A stretch of 64,000 bases of DNA from JACVRW01 sp963826165 (lineage in GTDB: Bacteria > Actinomycetota > Thermoleophilia > Solirubrobacterales > Thermoleophilaceae): positions 62,001 to 126,000 of the forward strand of contig CAWGWC010000017.1 in the NCBI GenBank assembly GCA_963826165.1. Reading direction: 5' to 3'. The notes under the pieces are model-generated. The model was not told where the DNA came from. It was given only the letters and a program-made list of their open reading frames with translations, and searched no databases. The position numbers were made by a program, and so were the translations under genes. This document shows, one piece after another, positions 41,600 to 50,783 of this stretch (its first letter is position 1; each line of letters starts with the position of its first letter).

Positions 41600-43402
41600 G
41601 TGACCCAGACGACCGCCGCGCCCACCACCCACGAGAAGCTCCTCGCGTGGGTGGCCGAGGTCGCGGAACTCACCGAACCCGACTCGATCCACTGGTGCGA
41701 CGGCTCCGCCGAGGAGTACGACGACCTCTGCCGGGCCCTGGTCGAGGCCGGCACCTTCGAGAAGCTCTCGGACGCCAAGCGGCCCAACTCCTACCTGGCG
41801 CGCTCGGATCCCGGCGACGTGGCCCGGGTCGAGGACAGGACCTTCATCTGCTCCGAGGACGAGGACGACGCCGGGCCCACCAACAACTGGCGTGACCCGG
41901 AGGTGATGCGCGAGACGCTCACCGGCCTGTTTCGCGGCTCGATGCGCGGACGCACCATGTACGTCGTGCCCTTCTCGATGGGACCGCTGGGCTCGCCGAT
42001 CGCCCACATCGGCGTCCAGCTGACGGACTCGGCCTACGTGGCCACGTCGATGCGCATCATGACCCGCATGGGCGCTCCCGCGCTCGAGGTGCTGGGCGAC
42101 GACGGCGAGTTCGTGCCCTGCCTGCATTCCGTCGGGATGCCACTCGGCGAGGGCGCGAGCGACGTCCCCTGGCCCTGCAACGCCGACAACAAGTACATCG
42201 TCCACTTCCCGGAGCGCCGCGAGATCTGGTCCTACGGCTCGGGCTACGGCGGCAACGCGCTGCTGGGCAAGAAGTGCTTTGCGCTGCGCATCGCCTCGGT
42301 GATGGCGCGCGACGAGGGCTGGATGGCCGAGCACATGCTCATCCTCAAGCTCACCTCGCCCGAGGGCGGGGTCAAGCACGTGGCCGGCGCCTTTCCCTCG
42401 GCGTGCGGCAAGACCAACCTGGCCATGCTCATACCCACCCTCGAGGGCTGGACGGTGGAGACCGTCGGAGACGACATCGCGTGGATGAAGTTCGGCCGCG
42501 ACGGTCGCCTGCACGCCATCAACCCGGAGGCCGGCTTCTTCGGCGTGGCACCGGGGACCGGCGAGAAGACCAACCCCAACGCGATGGCCACGGTGCGCGA
42601 GAACACCGTCTTCACCAACTGCGCCCGCACCGATGACGGGGACGTGTGGTGGGAGGGGATGACGCCCGACCCGCCGGCTCACGCCATCGACTGGAAGGGC
42701 CGCGATTGGACGCCCGGCTCCGACGAGCCGTCCTCTCACCCCAACGCGCGCTTCACCGCGCCGGCGTCTCAGTGTCCCTCGATCGCTCCGAACTGGGAGG
42801 ACCCGGCCGGTGTGGCCATCGACGCTTTCCTGCTCGGGGGTCGCCGGGCCACGGTCGTGCCGCTGGTGTTCGAGGCCCTCGACTGGGAGCACGGCGTGTT
42901 CCTCGGCTCGATCATGGGGTCGGAGAAGACCGCGGCGGCCGCGGGCGGCCTGGGCGAGCTGCGTTTCGACCCGATGGCGATGCTCCCCTTCTGTGGCTAC
43001 GACATGGCCGACTACTTCGCGCACTGGCTGAACATCGGCCGCCGCGAGGGGGCTCAGCTGCCCAGGATCTTCATGGTCAACTGGTTTCGCAAGAACGACG
43101 AGGGCGGCTACCTGTGGCCCGGCTTCGGCGAGAACTCACGCGTGCTCGAATGGGTGTTTCGGCGTTGCGACGGCGAGGCGGACGCGGTGGACACGGCGAT
43201 CGGGGCGGTCCCCACGCCCGAGGCGATCAACGTCGACGGCCTCGACCTCGCGCCCGGCGCCCTGGAGGAGCTGCTCGAGGTGGACGCCGAGCAGTGGCAG
43301 GCGCAGTTGCCCCAGATCCACCAGCACTTCGCACAGTTCGGTGACACGCTGCCCGCCGAGCTGAAGGCTCAGCTCGCCGCGCTCGAAGAGCGCCTGGGCT
43401 AG
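41600..43402 (+). CDS. pckG: Phosphoenolpyruvate carboxykinase (GTP)
   Basis: 600-residue enzyme converting oxaloacetate plus GTP to phosphoenolpyruvate, the entry to gluconeogenesis. The GTP-type P-loop FPSACGKTNLAML has the reactive Cys near residue 269; RTMYVVPFSMGPLGSPIAHI, MTRMGAPALEVLG and RPNSYLARSDPGDVARVEDR are substrate-site segments, and the C-terminal NWFRKNDEGGYLWPGFGENS is diagnostic. The GTG has AGGAG 11 nt upstream. It suits growth on C2 compounds through the ethylmalonyl-CoA route encoded nearby. Confidence 0.97.
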   Translation: MTQTTAAPTTHEKLLAWVAEVAELTEPDSIHWCDGSAEEYDDLCRALVEAGTFEKLSDAKRPNSYLARSDPGDVARVEDRTFICSEDEDDAGPTNNWRDPEVMRETLTGLFRGSMRGRTMYVVPFSMGPLGSPIAHIGVQLTDSAYVATSMRIMTRMGAPALEVLGDDGEFVPCLHSVGMPLGEGASDVPWPCNADNKYIVHFPERREIWSYGSGYGGNALLGKKCFALRIASVMARDEGWMAEHMLILKLTSPEGGVKHVAGAFPSACGKTNLAMLIPTLEGWTVETVGDDIAWMKFGRDGRLHAINPEAGFFGVAPGTGEKTNPNAMATVRENTVFTNCARTDDGDVWWEGMTPDPPAHAIDWKGRDWTPGSDEPSSHPNARFTAPASQCPSIAPNWEDPAGVAIDAFLLGGRRATVVPLVFEALDWEHGVFLGSIMGSEKTAAAAGGLGELRFDPMAMLPFCGYDMADYFAHWLNIGRREGAQLPRIFMVNWFRKNDEGGYLWPGFGENSRVLEWVFRRCDGEADAVDTAIGAVPTPEAINVDGLDLAPGALEELLEVDAEQWQAQLPQIHQHFAQFGDTLPAELKAQLAALEERLG

Positions 43403-43463
43403 CGGAACTGCCCACGCCGGACCGAGGCCGGATCCGCCGGGCGTGATTTCATCCGGTACGGAG

Positions 43464-44567
43464 ATGGCCCATCGAGTGGTGCTGGTGCCGGGCGACGGGG
43501 TGGGACCCGAGGTGGTCGATGCTGCCCGCAGGGCGGTCGAGGCCACCGGCGTGGGCATCGAGTGGGACGTTCACGAGGCAGGCCAGGCGGCCCGAGACGC
43601 CGTGGGTTCCCCGCTGCCGTCCGACACGGTCATGGCGATTCGTGACGCGGGGGTGGCGCTCAAGGGCCCCACCACGTCGGGCGGGCCGGGACCCGGACCG
43701 CCTTCGGCCAACGTCGAGCTGCGGCGGGCGCTCGACCTGCACCTCGGCGTGCGCCCCGCGCGCAGCATCGACGGCGCCGGCGACGCACGGCCGGGCGTGG
43801 ACCTGGTGCTCGCCGGCATGATTCAGGAGGACCTGTACGCCGGGGCCGCCCTCGAGGCGGGAAGTGACGGGGCGCGTGCCCTGCGGGAGCTCGTGCTCTC
43901 CGGCAGCGGGGGCGAGCTGGGCGACGAGGCGCGGCCCTCGATCAAGTTCATGACCCGCCTCGGGGCCGAGCGGGTGGCCCGCACCGCCCTCGCCTGGGCG
44001 AGCGGCGCGGGACGGCTGCGGGTGACCGTCGTCCACCGGGCCGGCGAGGTGCCGGCCATCGACGGGCTGCTGCTCGAAGCGGCGCGGCGCGTGGCCGTCG
44101 AGTTTCCCGGCCTCACCGTCGACGACCTGTCGCTCGACGCGGCTCTGCAGGAGCTGGGGCGCCGTCCGGGCCTGCTCGACGTTCTCCTGATGCCCACCGC
44201 CTACGTGGACACCGTCACCGACGTGGCGGCCACCCTCATCGGTGGTGTCGGGATGATGCCGCGCGCCAGCCTGGGCCAGGATGCCGCCGTCTTCGACACC
44301 GTCCACGGCTCGGCTTCGGGTCACGCCGGACGCGGGACCGCCAACCCGATCGCGCAGATCCTGGCCGGTGTGCTCCTGCTCCGGCACCTCGGTGAGGCCG
44401 AGCGAGCCCAGCAGCTGGAGGCGGCGGTGGACCGTGTGGTGGGTGAGGGGGCAACCCTCACCCGCGACGTGGCCTCGCGTTCTCTGCCCGCGTCGACCGT
44501 GGAGGTGGCGGACGCCATCGTGGCGAGGGTGGCCGGCGAGGGAGCCGCGGCTACGCTTGGCGCATGA
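43464..44567 (+). CDS. Isocitrate/isopropylmalate dehydrogenase-family protein with altered active site
   Basis: 367-residue member of the beta-decarboxylating dehydrogenase family: VVLVPGDGVGPEVVDAARRA, VALKGPTTSG, ELRRALDLHLGVRPARSI, AATLIGGVGMMPRASLGQDA and FDTVHGSASGHAG. Two key parts deviate: the catalytic-lysine block HKANxxK reads HRAGEVP (Arg192), and the substrate-binding RENTEG block reads GMIQED before LYAG. Metal Asp residues in VDTVTDVAA look kept. It may act on another substrate or be non-catalytic. The aldehyde dehydrogenase gene starts within its stop (ATGA). An upstream in-frame GTG at 43443 is an alternative start. Confidence 0.82.
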   Translation: MAHRVVLVPGDGVGPEVVDAARRAVEATGVGIEWDVHEAGQAARDAVGSPLPSDTVMAIRDAGVALKGPTTSGGPGPGPPSANVELRRALDLHLGVRPARSIDGAGDARPGVDLVLAGMIQEDLYAGAALEAGSDGARALRELVLSGSGGELGDEARPSIKFMTRLGAERVARTALAWASGAGRLRVTVVHRAGEVPAIDGLLLEAARRVAVEFPGLTVDDLSLDAALQELGRRPGLLDVLLMPTAYVDTVTDVAATLIGGVGMMPRASLGQDAAVFDTVHGSASGHAGRGTANPIAQILAGVLLLRHLGEAERAQQLEAAVDRVVGEGATLTRDVASRSLPASTVEVADAIVARVAGEGAAATLGA

Positions 44568-46129
44568 GCATCACTGAGACGAGGACGATCGGATCGATAG
44601 TCCGCGGCGAGGCCCGCATCGACGGGCGCCGCATCGAGTCGCGCAACCCGGCCAACCTGGACGACGTGGTCTGCGAGGCCGTGCTGGGAGATGCCGGCAC
44701 CTTCGTGGACGCCTGCCGGGCCGCCCGGGCGGCGCAGCGTGACTGGGCCGCCGTGCCCGCGCCGGTGCGCGGCAAGGCGATCCAGCAGATCGGGCGCCTC
44801 GTGGAGGAGAACAAGGAGGCGCTCGCCCGGCTGGTCACCCGCGAGATCGGCAAGCCCTATCCGGAGTCGCTCGGCGAGGTGCAGGAGATCGTCGACACCT
44901 GCGACTTCTTCGTGGGCGAGGGCCGGCGCCTCTACGGGCAGACGGTGCCCTCGGAGATGCCCGACAAGCAGCTCTTCACCTTCCGCAACCCGGTGGGAGT
45001 CGCGGCGATCATCACCGCCGGCAACTTCCCGGTGGCGGTGCCGTCCTGGTATCTGGTGCCCGCGATCCTGTGCGGCAACGCCGTGGTGTGGAAGCCCGCG
45101 GAGTATGCGCCGGCGCTCGGCGACGCGCTGGCCACGCTGTTCATCAACGGCGGCCTGCCGGACGGCGTGCTCAACCTCGTCCAGTGCGACGGGCCGAGCG
45201 CGTTCGAGGGACTCGAGCGCGCGCTCGACGAGGGCGTCGTCGACAAGGTCGGCTTCACCGGCTCGTCCGCCGTGGGCTCGGAGATCGGCGCCCTCTGCGG
45301 GCGCCATGTGCAGTCCCCCTGCCTCGAGCTCGGGGGCAAGAACCCGCTGGTGGTCATGCCCGACGCCGACCTCGAGCTGGCCGTCGAGGGCGCGCTGTTC
45401 AGCGGCTTCGGCACGGCGGGCCAGCGCTGCACCTCGCTGGGCACGGTGATCGTGCACGACTCGATTCACGAGGAGTTCGTCGCTCGCTTCTCCGCCGCCG
45501 TGGAGAACGCGCCGGTCGGCGATCCGCAGCAGGACGTGCTCTACGGCCCGATGATCCACGAGCGCTTCGCCGAGCGCTTCGAGGACTGGCTCGGCCTCAT
45601 CCGCGACCACCACAGGGTGAGCGGCTCGTCGGGCCGCGGCCGGATAACGAGCGAGAACCCGCGTGCCGGCTTCGTCGGCGACCCCGACGCCGGCGTCTAC
45701 TGCCACCCGACGATCGTGGACGGCGTGACGGCCGACGACGAGATCTACCGAACCGAGACGTTCGGGCCGATCGTGGGCGTGGCCAAGTTCGCCGACTTCG
45801 ACTCCGCGGTCGAGCTCGCGAACGGGCACGGGTACGGGCTGTCGGCGGCCATCTACACCAACGAGGCCAAGTGGGCCTTCCGCTTCCGCGAGCGGGTCAG
45901 CGCCGGAATGCTTTCGGTGAACAACTCCACCAGCGGGGCCGAGGCGCACCTGCCGTTCGGCGGCAACGGGAAGTCGGGCAACGGCAGCCGCCAGTCCGGC
46001 ATCTGGGTGCTGGACCAGTTCACCCGCTGGCAGTCGATGAACTGGGACTACGCGGGCAAGCTGCAGAAGGCCCAGATGGACGTGGCCGAGCTCACCGGCG
46101 ACTCGGGCTTCCGGCTCGACTGGGACTAG
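44564..46129 (+). CDS. NAD(P)-dependent aldehyde dehydrogenase
   Basis: 521-residue aldehyde dehydrogenase. ITAGNFPVAVPSWYLVPAIL and KPAEYAPALGDALA bind cofactor, LELGGKNPLVVMPDADLELA has the general-base Glu, GTAGQRCTSLGTVIVHDSI the nucleophilic Cys, and TYRTETFGPIVG-like YRTETFGPIVGVAKFADFD closes the site. It resembles semialdehyde dehydrogenases of the aminoadipate/piperideine-carboxylate or dioxovalerate kind; the substrate is not certain. Coupled by ATGA to the isopropylmalate-dehydrogenase-like gene. Confidence 0.93.
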   Translation: MSITETRTIGSIVRGEARIDGRRIESRNPANLDDVVCEAVLGDAGTFVDACRAARAAQRDWAAVPAPVRGKAIQQIGRLVEENKEALARLVTREIGKPYPESLGEVQEIVDTCDFFVGEGRRLYGQTVPSEMPDKQLFTFRNPVGVAAIITAGNFPVAVPSWYLVPAILCGNAVVWKPAEYAPALGDALATLFINGGLPDGVLNLVQCDGPSAFEGLERALDEGVVDKVGFTGSSAVGSEIGALCGRHVQSPCLELGGKNPLVVMPDADLELAVEGALFSGFGTAGQRCTSLGTVIVHDSIHEEFVARFSAAVENAPVGDPQQDVLYGPMIHERFAERFEDWLGLIRDHHRVSGSSGRGRITSENPRAGFVGDPDAGVYCHPTIVDGVTADDEIYRTETFGPIVGVAKFADFDSAVELANGHGYGLSAAIYTNEAKWAFRFRERVSAGMLSVNNSTSGAEAHLPFGGNGKSGNGSRQSGIWVLDQFTRWQSMNWDYAGKLQKAQMDVAELTGDSGFRLDWD

Positions 46130-47337
46130 GACGAGGCGGTCCGCGGCTCCGGCGGCGCCTGCCGGACGAGCTCCTGCGCCCGCGTGCGGCTGACGCCGGA
46201 CGCCCTCAGCAGATCCACCGAGAGCAGCCTGATCTGCCCGACGATGTGCAGGGCGGACATGTTGGTGGTCTCGTCGAGCACGGCGTTAGAGACGGCGGCC
46301 GCCCGCACCGCCCGCTCGCGGCTGGGGAGTGGGTCCTCCTCGTCGAGCACGGCGTGCAGGTCGCGCGTGGCCTCGGCCAGCTCGCGCACGGCGTCGTGGA
46401 TCTCGGGCGGCGTGGCGTCGCCCACTGCGATTGCGCGGTTGGCGCCGCGGGCCAGCGAGCGGGCGTCGGCTATGGCGAGGCGGGTGTGGCGTGCGAGCTC
46501 CGAGAGCTTGGCCACCTGGTCCAGGGCGTTGCGCCGGCCGAGCGACATGCGGGCAGTGTCCACGGCCTCGGTCACCGAGTCCTCGAGATCGTCGTGGCGG
46601 GCCCGTAGGTCCGCCACCGCCTCGATGGCCCGCTCGGCCTCGCTCTCGTCGCGGTGCTCTATCGCCGTGGCTATGCAGTCGAGGGAGGAGGCGAGACTGT
46701 CGATCACCGGGCCGGCGCCGCTGCGCGCCAGGCGAACCGGGTCGGCCGGGAGCAGCAGGGAGCCGATCACCACACCGGTGGCGGCGCCCACCAGGCCGTC
46801 CAGGGCGCGGGTGAAGTCGAAGCTGTCCTCCGGGGGCTGGAGGGCCACCACCAGCACGGCGGAGGCCGCGGCCTGGGAGGCCAGGAGAGGGCCGCCGCCC
46901 ACGAGGATCGCGGCGAACATGGCCAGCGCAACGGTCACCCCGATCTGCCAGGTGCCGGTGCCGATCTGCGCCACCAGCAGGTCGGCGATGGCGATGCCCA
47001 CCGCCACCCCGATGGCCAGCTCGATGGCCCGCTGCCGGCGCTCGCCGATCGTCAGGCCCAGCGTGACCACGGCGGCGATGGGCGCGAAGAAGGGACTCTG
47101 GTGGCCGAGCACCTCCAGAGCGATGAGCCAGGCCAGCGAGGCGGCCACGGCGGTCTGGAGAATCGGCCGGGCGGCGGCCACGGCCCGCTCGCGACGCGTG
47201 CGCAGTCCCAGCCGCGAGGCCTCGGCGGCCTCCTCGAGCAACTCGCTGCGCACCGGCGCGCGGGCCATGTCGTAGGCCCGGCGCGAGGCGTCGGCCAGCC
47301 GTTCGCCGGCCGCTGGGCGTGGGGTGTCCGGGCTCAC
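46126..47337 (-). CDS. FUSC/aromatic acid exporter-like membrane protein
   Basis: 403-residue protein with a membrane half of five or six helices (residues 60-200; LQTAVAASLAWLIALEVLG, FFAPIAAVVTLGLTIGERRQ) characteristic of FUSC-type exporters, and a long helical cytosolic half with SLASSLDCIATAIEHRDES. It may export aromatic or organic acids. The GTG at 47337 overlaps the TGA of the TPP-enzyme gene, so the exporter is co-transcribed with it. Confidence 0.85.
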   Translation of the reverse strand: MSPDTPRPAAGERLADASRRAYDMARAPVRSELLEEAAEASRLGLRTRRERAVAAARPILQTAVAASLAWLIALEVLGHQSPFFAPIAAVVTLGLTIGERRQRAIELAIGVAVGIAIADLLVAQIGTGTWQIGVTVALAMFAAILVGGGPLLASQAAASAVLVVALQPPEDSFDFTRALDGLVGAATGVVIGSLLLPADPVRLARSGAGPVIDSLASSLDCIATAIEHRDESEAERAIEAVADLRARHDDLEDSVTEAVDTARMSLGRRNALDQVAKLSELARHTRLAIADARSLARGANRAIAVGDATPPEIHDAVRELAEATRDLHAVLDEEDPLPSRERAVRAAAVSNAVLDETTNMSALHIVGQIRLLSVDLLRASGVSRTRAQELVRQAPPEPRTASS

Positions 47338-48986
47338 CGCCGGTACCAGCGCGGCGACACGTTGGGCGGTGGGCCGAGCGCCGCGCGCGCCACCAACAGC
47401 GTCGGCTCGTCGAGCGTCACGTGGCCCTTCAGGGCGATCGCAAACCGCTCACCCAGACCGTCGACGCTGTCGGCGCGCACGCCGAACGACGCTGCCATGG
47501 CCACGAAGTCCGGGTTGACGAGGTCCACGCCCTCGCGCGGGTCGCCGTGCCGGTCCTGGTCGAACCGGATCATCCCGTAACCGCCGTCGTCCACCACCAC
47601 GGCCGTGAGAGGGATGTTCTCCTGGCGCGCGGCGGCCAGCTCTCCGCAGGCGTAGAGGAAGCCGCCGTCGCCGGAGACGCTCACCGCCGGGCCCACGCCC
47701 GCCAGCGCGGCGCCGAGCCCCTGGGGAAAGCCACAGCCGAGCGTTCCCCAGCCGAGCGGATAGGACAGCTTGCGGGGGGCCGGGGTGCGGTGAAAGCCGC
47801 CCAGCCAGTAGCCGGGGATGCACATGTCGCTGACCACGATCGCGTCCTCCGGCAGCGCCTCCTCGATGGCGGTCAGGAAGCCGCTCGCCTCCGGGTCGGT
47901 GGAGCGCAGGCCGGCGCGCACCTCGGCGTTGAGGCCTGCGAGTCGCCGCGCGAGCGCGTCCAGGCCGCCGCGCTCGGTCAGCCGCTCGGCCAGAGCCGCC
48001 GCGCCGGCGGTCGCGTCTGCCTCCACCAGCACGTCGGGCCGGTAGTTCTTGGTCGCGTCGGCGGCGTCCACGTTGATCGCCACCAGATGGGGAGGCTGAG
48101 GCTGCTTGAAGCCCTGGGTCATCATGCCGTCGAAGTCGGTGCCGACGGCCACCACCAGATCGGCCTCGTCCCACAGGGCCCCGACCTCGGGCACGTGGGG
48201 CGACGAATCGACGAGGCAGGGGTGGCCAGGGGCGACCAGGCCATGGGCCGAGTAGGTGAGGATGAGCGGCGCCACCAGGCCTTCCGCCAGCCGGGCCACG
48301 GCCGCGCCCGCTCCGGACTGGAGCGCCCCGCCACCCGCCCACACGAGCGGCCGCCGCGCGCGCTCGAGCAACTCGAGCGCCCGTTCGAGCTGCGCTTCGT
48401 CGGGCGCCGGCGGAGGGGAGGGCGCGGCGAAGCTCTCACCCTCGCCGGTGGCCTCGGCCGAGAGCAGGTCGGTGGGCACCTCGACGTACACCGGGCGGGC
48501 CGGCGGCGCGAGCGCCTGCTTCAGCGCGTACTCGACCGCGGGGCCGACGCCGCCGGCCGAACGCACCCGCACGGTCTCTTTGACCACCGGCTCGAACATC
48601 GCCGCCTGGTCGGTGGTCTCGTGCAGCACGCCACGCCACACTCCGGGCCGGCGGGCGCTGGTGGGGATGTCGGTGGCCAGCACAACCACCGGCTGGCGGG
48701 AGGCCCAGGCTTCGCCCACGGCGGCCAGGGTGTTGGCCGCGCCCGGGCCCGTGGTGGTGAGCGCGACGCCCACGCGGCCGGTGGCCCGCGCATAGCCGTC
48801 GGCCGCGTAGGCCGCGGTCTGTTCGTGGCGGACGCCGACCAGGCGGATCGGCGACCCGTTCAGCTCGCGCCACAGCGGCAGGTTGTGCACCCCGGGCAGG
48901 CCGAAGGCGATCTCGACTCCCGCGCGCTCGAGCGCCGCGACGGCGCCGCGTGCCCCTGTCAGGATGCTCGTCTCCGATGAGCTCAC
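47334..48986 (-). CDS. Thiamine-diphosphate-dependent enzyme, acetolactate-synthase-like
   Basis: 550-residue three-domain TPP enzyme. The catalytic Glu55 is in GVRHEQTAAYAADGYARATG, the central domain binds nucleotide-like ligands, and the TPP motif starts GDGGFLYACGELAAARQENI. The motif ends VVVDDGGYGMIRF, with DD where acetolactate synthases have NN. It would decarboxylate a 2-keto acid; substrate unknown. The GTG start lies 8 nt after a TAAGGA box and overlaps the divergent CoA-transferase start by 10 bp. Confidence 0.88.
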   Translation of the reverse strand: MSSSETSILTGARGAVAALERAGVEIAFGLPGVHNLPLWRELNGSPIRLVGVRHEQTAAYAADGYARATGRVGVALTTTGPGAANTLAAVGEAWASRQPVVVLATDIPTSARRPGVWRGVLHETTDQAAMFEPVVKETVRVRSAGGVGPAVEYALKQALAPPARPVYVEVPTDLLSAEATGEGESFAAPSPPPAPDEAQLERALELLERARRPLVWAGGGALQSGAGAAVARLAEGLVAPLILTYSAHGLVAPGHPCLVDSSPHVPEVGALWDEADLVVAVGTDFDGMMTQGFKQPQPPHLVAINVDAADATKNYRPDVLVEADATAGAAALAERLTERGGLDALARRLAGLNAEVRAGLRSTDPEASGFLTAIEEALPEDAIVVSDMCIPGYWLGGFHRTPAPRKLSYPLGWGTLGCGFPQGLGAALAGVGPAVSVSGDGGFLYACGELAAARQENIPLTAVVVDDGGYGMIRFDQDRHGDPREGVDLVNPDFVAMAASFGVRADSVDGLGERFAIALKGHVTLDEPTLLVARAALGPPPNVSPRWYRR

Positions 48987-50230
48987 CCGAGCAATCCTTA
49001 CAGGGAACGCCGCCGCTCTCCGGTGTCCGCGTGGCCGACCTCTCGCGCGTGCTCGCCGGGCCCTACTGCACGATGGTGCTCGCCGACCTCGGTGCCGACG
49101 TGATCAAGGTCGAGCGACCGGAGGGAGGCGACGAGACGCGCGGCTGGGGACCGCCCTTCGCCGGCGGTGAGGCCGCGTACTACCTGTCGGTGAACCGAGG
49201 CAAGCGCTCCTGCGCGCTCGACCTCGGCTCGGACGAGGGACGCGAGGTCGCACTCGACCTGTGCGCCCGGGCCCACGTGGTGATCGAGAACTTCAAGGTC
49301 GGCGGGGCCGAGCGGCTCGGCGTGGGCTACGAGCGGGTCCGGGAGCGCAACCCCGACGTGGTCTACTGCTCGATCACGGGTTTCGGGTCGGAGCGGGAGC
49401 CGTCCGGCCGCCCGGGCTATGACTTCGTGGCCCAGGCCGAGACCGGGCTCATGTCGGTCACGGGGCCGGCGGACGGGCAGCCCTTCAAGGTCGGCGTGGC
49501 GCTGGTGGACGTGCTGGCCGGCCTGCACGCAGCGGCCGCCATCCTGGCCGCGCTTCAGGGTGGTGAGGGAGCCCGGATCGAGGTGCCGCTACTGGACAGC
49601 GGCCTGGCCGCGCTCGTGAACGTGGCCCAGAACGCGCTCGTCACCGGCAAGGAGCCGGAGCGCCACGGCAACGCGCACCCCAACATCGTGCCCTACCAGG
49701 ACTTCGCCACCGCCACCGACCGGATCGCGGTGGCGGCCGCCAACGACGGCCTCTTCCGTGCGATGTGCGGCGCGATGGACCTGGCGGAGCTCCCGCGGGA
49801 CGAGCGCTTCGGGCGAAACGCCGCGAGAGTCGAGCATCGCCGCGAGCTGATCCCGCTGCTCGAGCGACGCTTCAGCGAGCGCACTGCCGCCGATTGGCTC
49901 GCGGCCCTCGGGGCGGCCGGCGTGCCGGCCGGACAGGTGCGCACGGTGCCCGGCGCGCTCGCCGCGGCCGCCGCGGCCGGGCGTCCGGCCACCCTGACCG
50001 TGGAGCACCCGAGCGCCGGCGCGCTCGAGCTCATGGCCTCGCCGATCTGGGGTCTCACCGACCCGGCATCGGCCACGCCCCCGCCGCTGCTCGGCGAGCA
50101 CACGGATCAGGTGTTGCGTGAGTTGGGCCGCAGCGAGGACCAGATCGCGGGCCTGCGCGAGCGCGGGGTGGTCAGTGCGGCTCGTCCGGCGACGACGCCG
50201 GCGGACGGGACTCCTCCGCCAGCGACGTGA
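48977..50230 (+). CDS. CaiB/BaiF family CoA transferase
   Basis: 417-residue class III CoA transferase. VADLSRVLAGPYCTMVLADL with GADVIKVERPEGGDETR opens it, NRGKRSCALDL and VVIENFKVGGAERLG follow, and the catalytic Asp is near residue 149 in GRPGYDFVAQAETGLMS. PLLDSGLAALVNVAQNALVT and PNIVPYQDFATATD are family-typical. It could move CoA between dicarboxylic or aromatic acids; in the presence of Ccr/Ecm genes a mesaconyl- or succinyl-CoA role is possible but unproven. ATG at 48977, in the divergent overlap with the TPP-enzyme gene. Confidence 0.9.
   Translation: MSSPEQSLQGTPPLSGVRVADLSRVLAGPYCTMVLADLGADVIKVERPEGGDETRGWGPPFAGGEAAYYLSVNRGKRSCALDLGSDEGREVALDLCARAHVVIENFKVGGAERLGVGYERVRERNPDVVYCSITGFGSEREPSGRPGYDFVAQAETGLMSVTGPADGQPFKVGVALVDVLAGLHAAAAILAALQGGEGARIEVPLLDSGLAALVNVAQNALVTGKEPERHGNAHPNIVPYQDFATATDRIAVAAANDGLFRAMCGAMDLAELPRDERFGRNAARVEHRRELIPLLERRFSERTAADWLAALGAAGVPAGQVRTVPGALAAAAAAGRPATLTVEHPSAGALELMASPIWGLTDPASATPPPLLGEHTDQVLRELGRSEDQIAGLRERGVVSAARPATTPADGTPPPAT
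48994..49000 (-). promoter_or_regulatory. -10 box TAAGGAT of TPP-enzyme gene
   Basis: Minus-strand TAAGGAT ends 7-8 nt before the GTG at 48986, inside the coding start of the divergent CoA-transferase gene; supports a leaderless GTG. Confidence 0.35.
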
Positions 50231-50774
50231 TCGTCAGCGCGCCGCGGGCTGCCCCCTCCATCACCTCGGTCGCCTCCTCCGCCGAGCGGGCGTACAGCTC
50301 GACGAGCATGTGGATGACGATCTGGTCCTCCTCGTGCTTGTGGAAGCGCACGTGGGTGAAGAACTCGCGCGTGCCGTGGTCCCCGAAGGCCGCGAAGGCA
50401 AGCGACTCGGCCGCCTCCGGGCCCGAGCAGGACTCCACCTGGTCGGCGTCCACGGTGACCGTGCATGAGGCCACCCACGGCGTGCCGGTGACCATCCGCT
50501 CCCAGCGGTCTTCCACCGGCTCGATGCGGGAGATGCGCCGGCCGTTCTCCTCGTAGAAGGTGAGGCTGAGGTGGGGCTGATCATGCAGGCAGTCGAGGCA
50601 CTGCACCACCGCCTCCTGGACCTCCTCCACGGGGTCGACGGCCTCGCCCGTGTCGGGGTCGACCTTCAGAATGCCCTCGTAGTGCAGTTGAACCTCGAGG
50701 TTCTGCGACCAGCAGCGGTAGCAGCGAAGCCAGCTCGATTGGGTGCCCAGCGACTCGGGCGCCGATCCTTCCAT
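50172..50774 (-). CDS. Hypothetical protein with two CxxC pairs (zinc-ribbon-like)
   Basis: 200-residue cytosolic protein. The first third has CYRCWSQ (residues about 18-24) and, 40 residues later, QCLDCLHDQPH, spaced as in a zinc ribbon; the last two thirds are an alpha/beta domain with TREFFTHVRFHKHEEDQIVI and MLVELYARSAEEATEVM. I do not recognise the family. Its end overlaps the convergent CoA-transferase gene by 59 bp; it is divergent from the 50784 gene by 9 bp. Confidence 0.65.
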   Translation of the reverse strand: MEGSAPESLGTQSSWLRCYRCWSQNLEVQLHYEGILKVDPDTGEAVDPVEEVQEAVVQCLDCLHDQPHLSLTFYEENGRRISRIEPVEDRWERMVTGTPWVASCTVTVDADQVESCSGPEAAESLAFAAFGDHGTREFFTHVRFHKHEEDQIVIHMLVELYARSAEEATEVMEGAARGALTITSLAEESRPPASSPDEPH

Positions 50775-50783
50775 GTCTCCATT

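Noticed and set aside
41519..43024. Long upstream extension of the sortase frame
   Set aside because: Antisense to pckG; the sortase membrane anchor begins at 41518 after a -10 box.
47334..50230. Oxalate catabolism pair (oxalyl-CoA decarboxylase plus formyl-CoA transferase)
   Set aside because: The TPP enzyme and CoA transferase are divergent and broad-family; no residue I can see is specific for oxalyl-CoA, so the assignment would be a guess.
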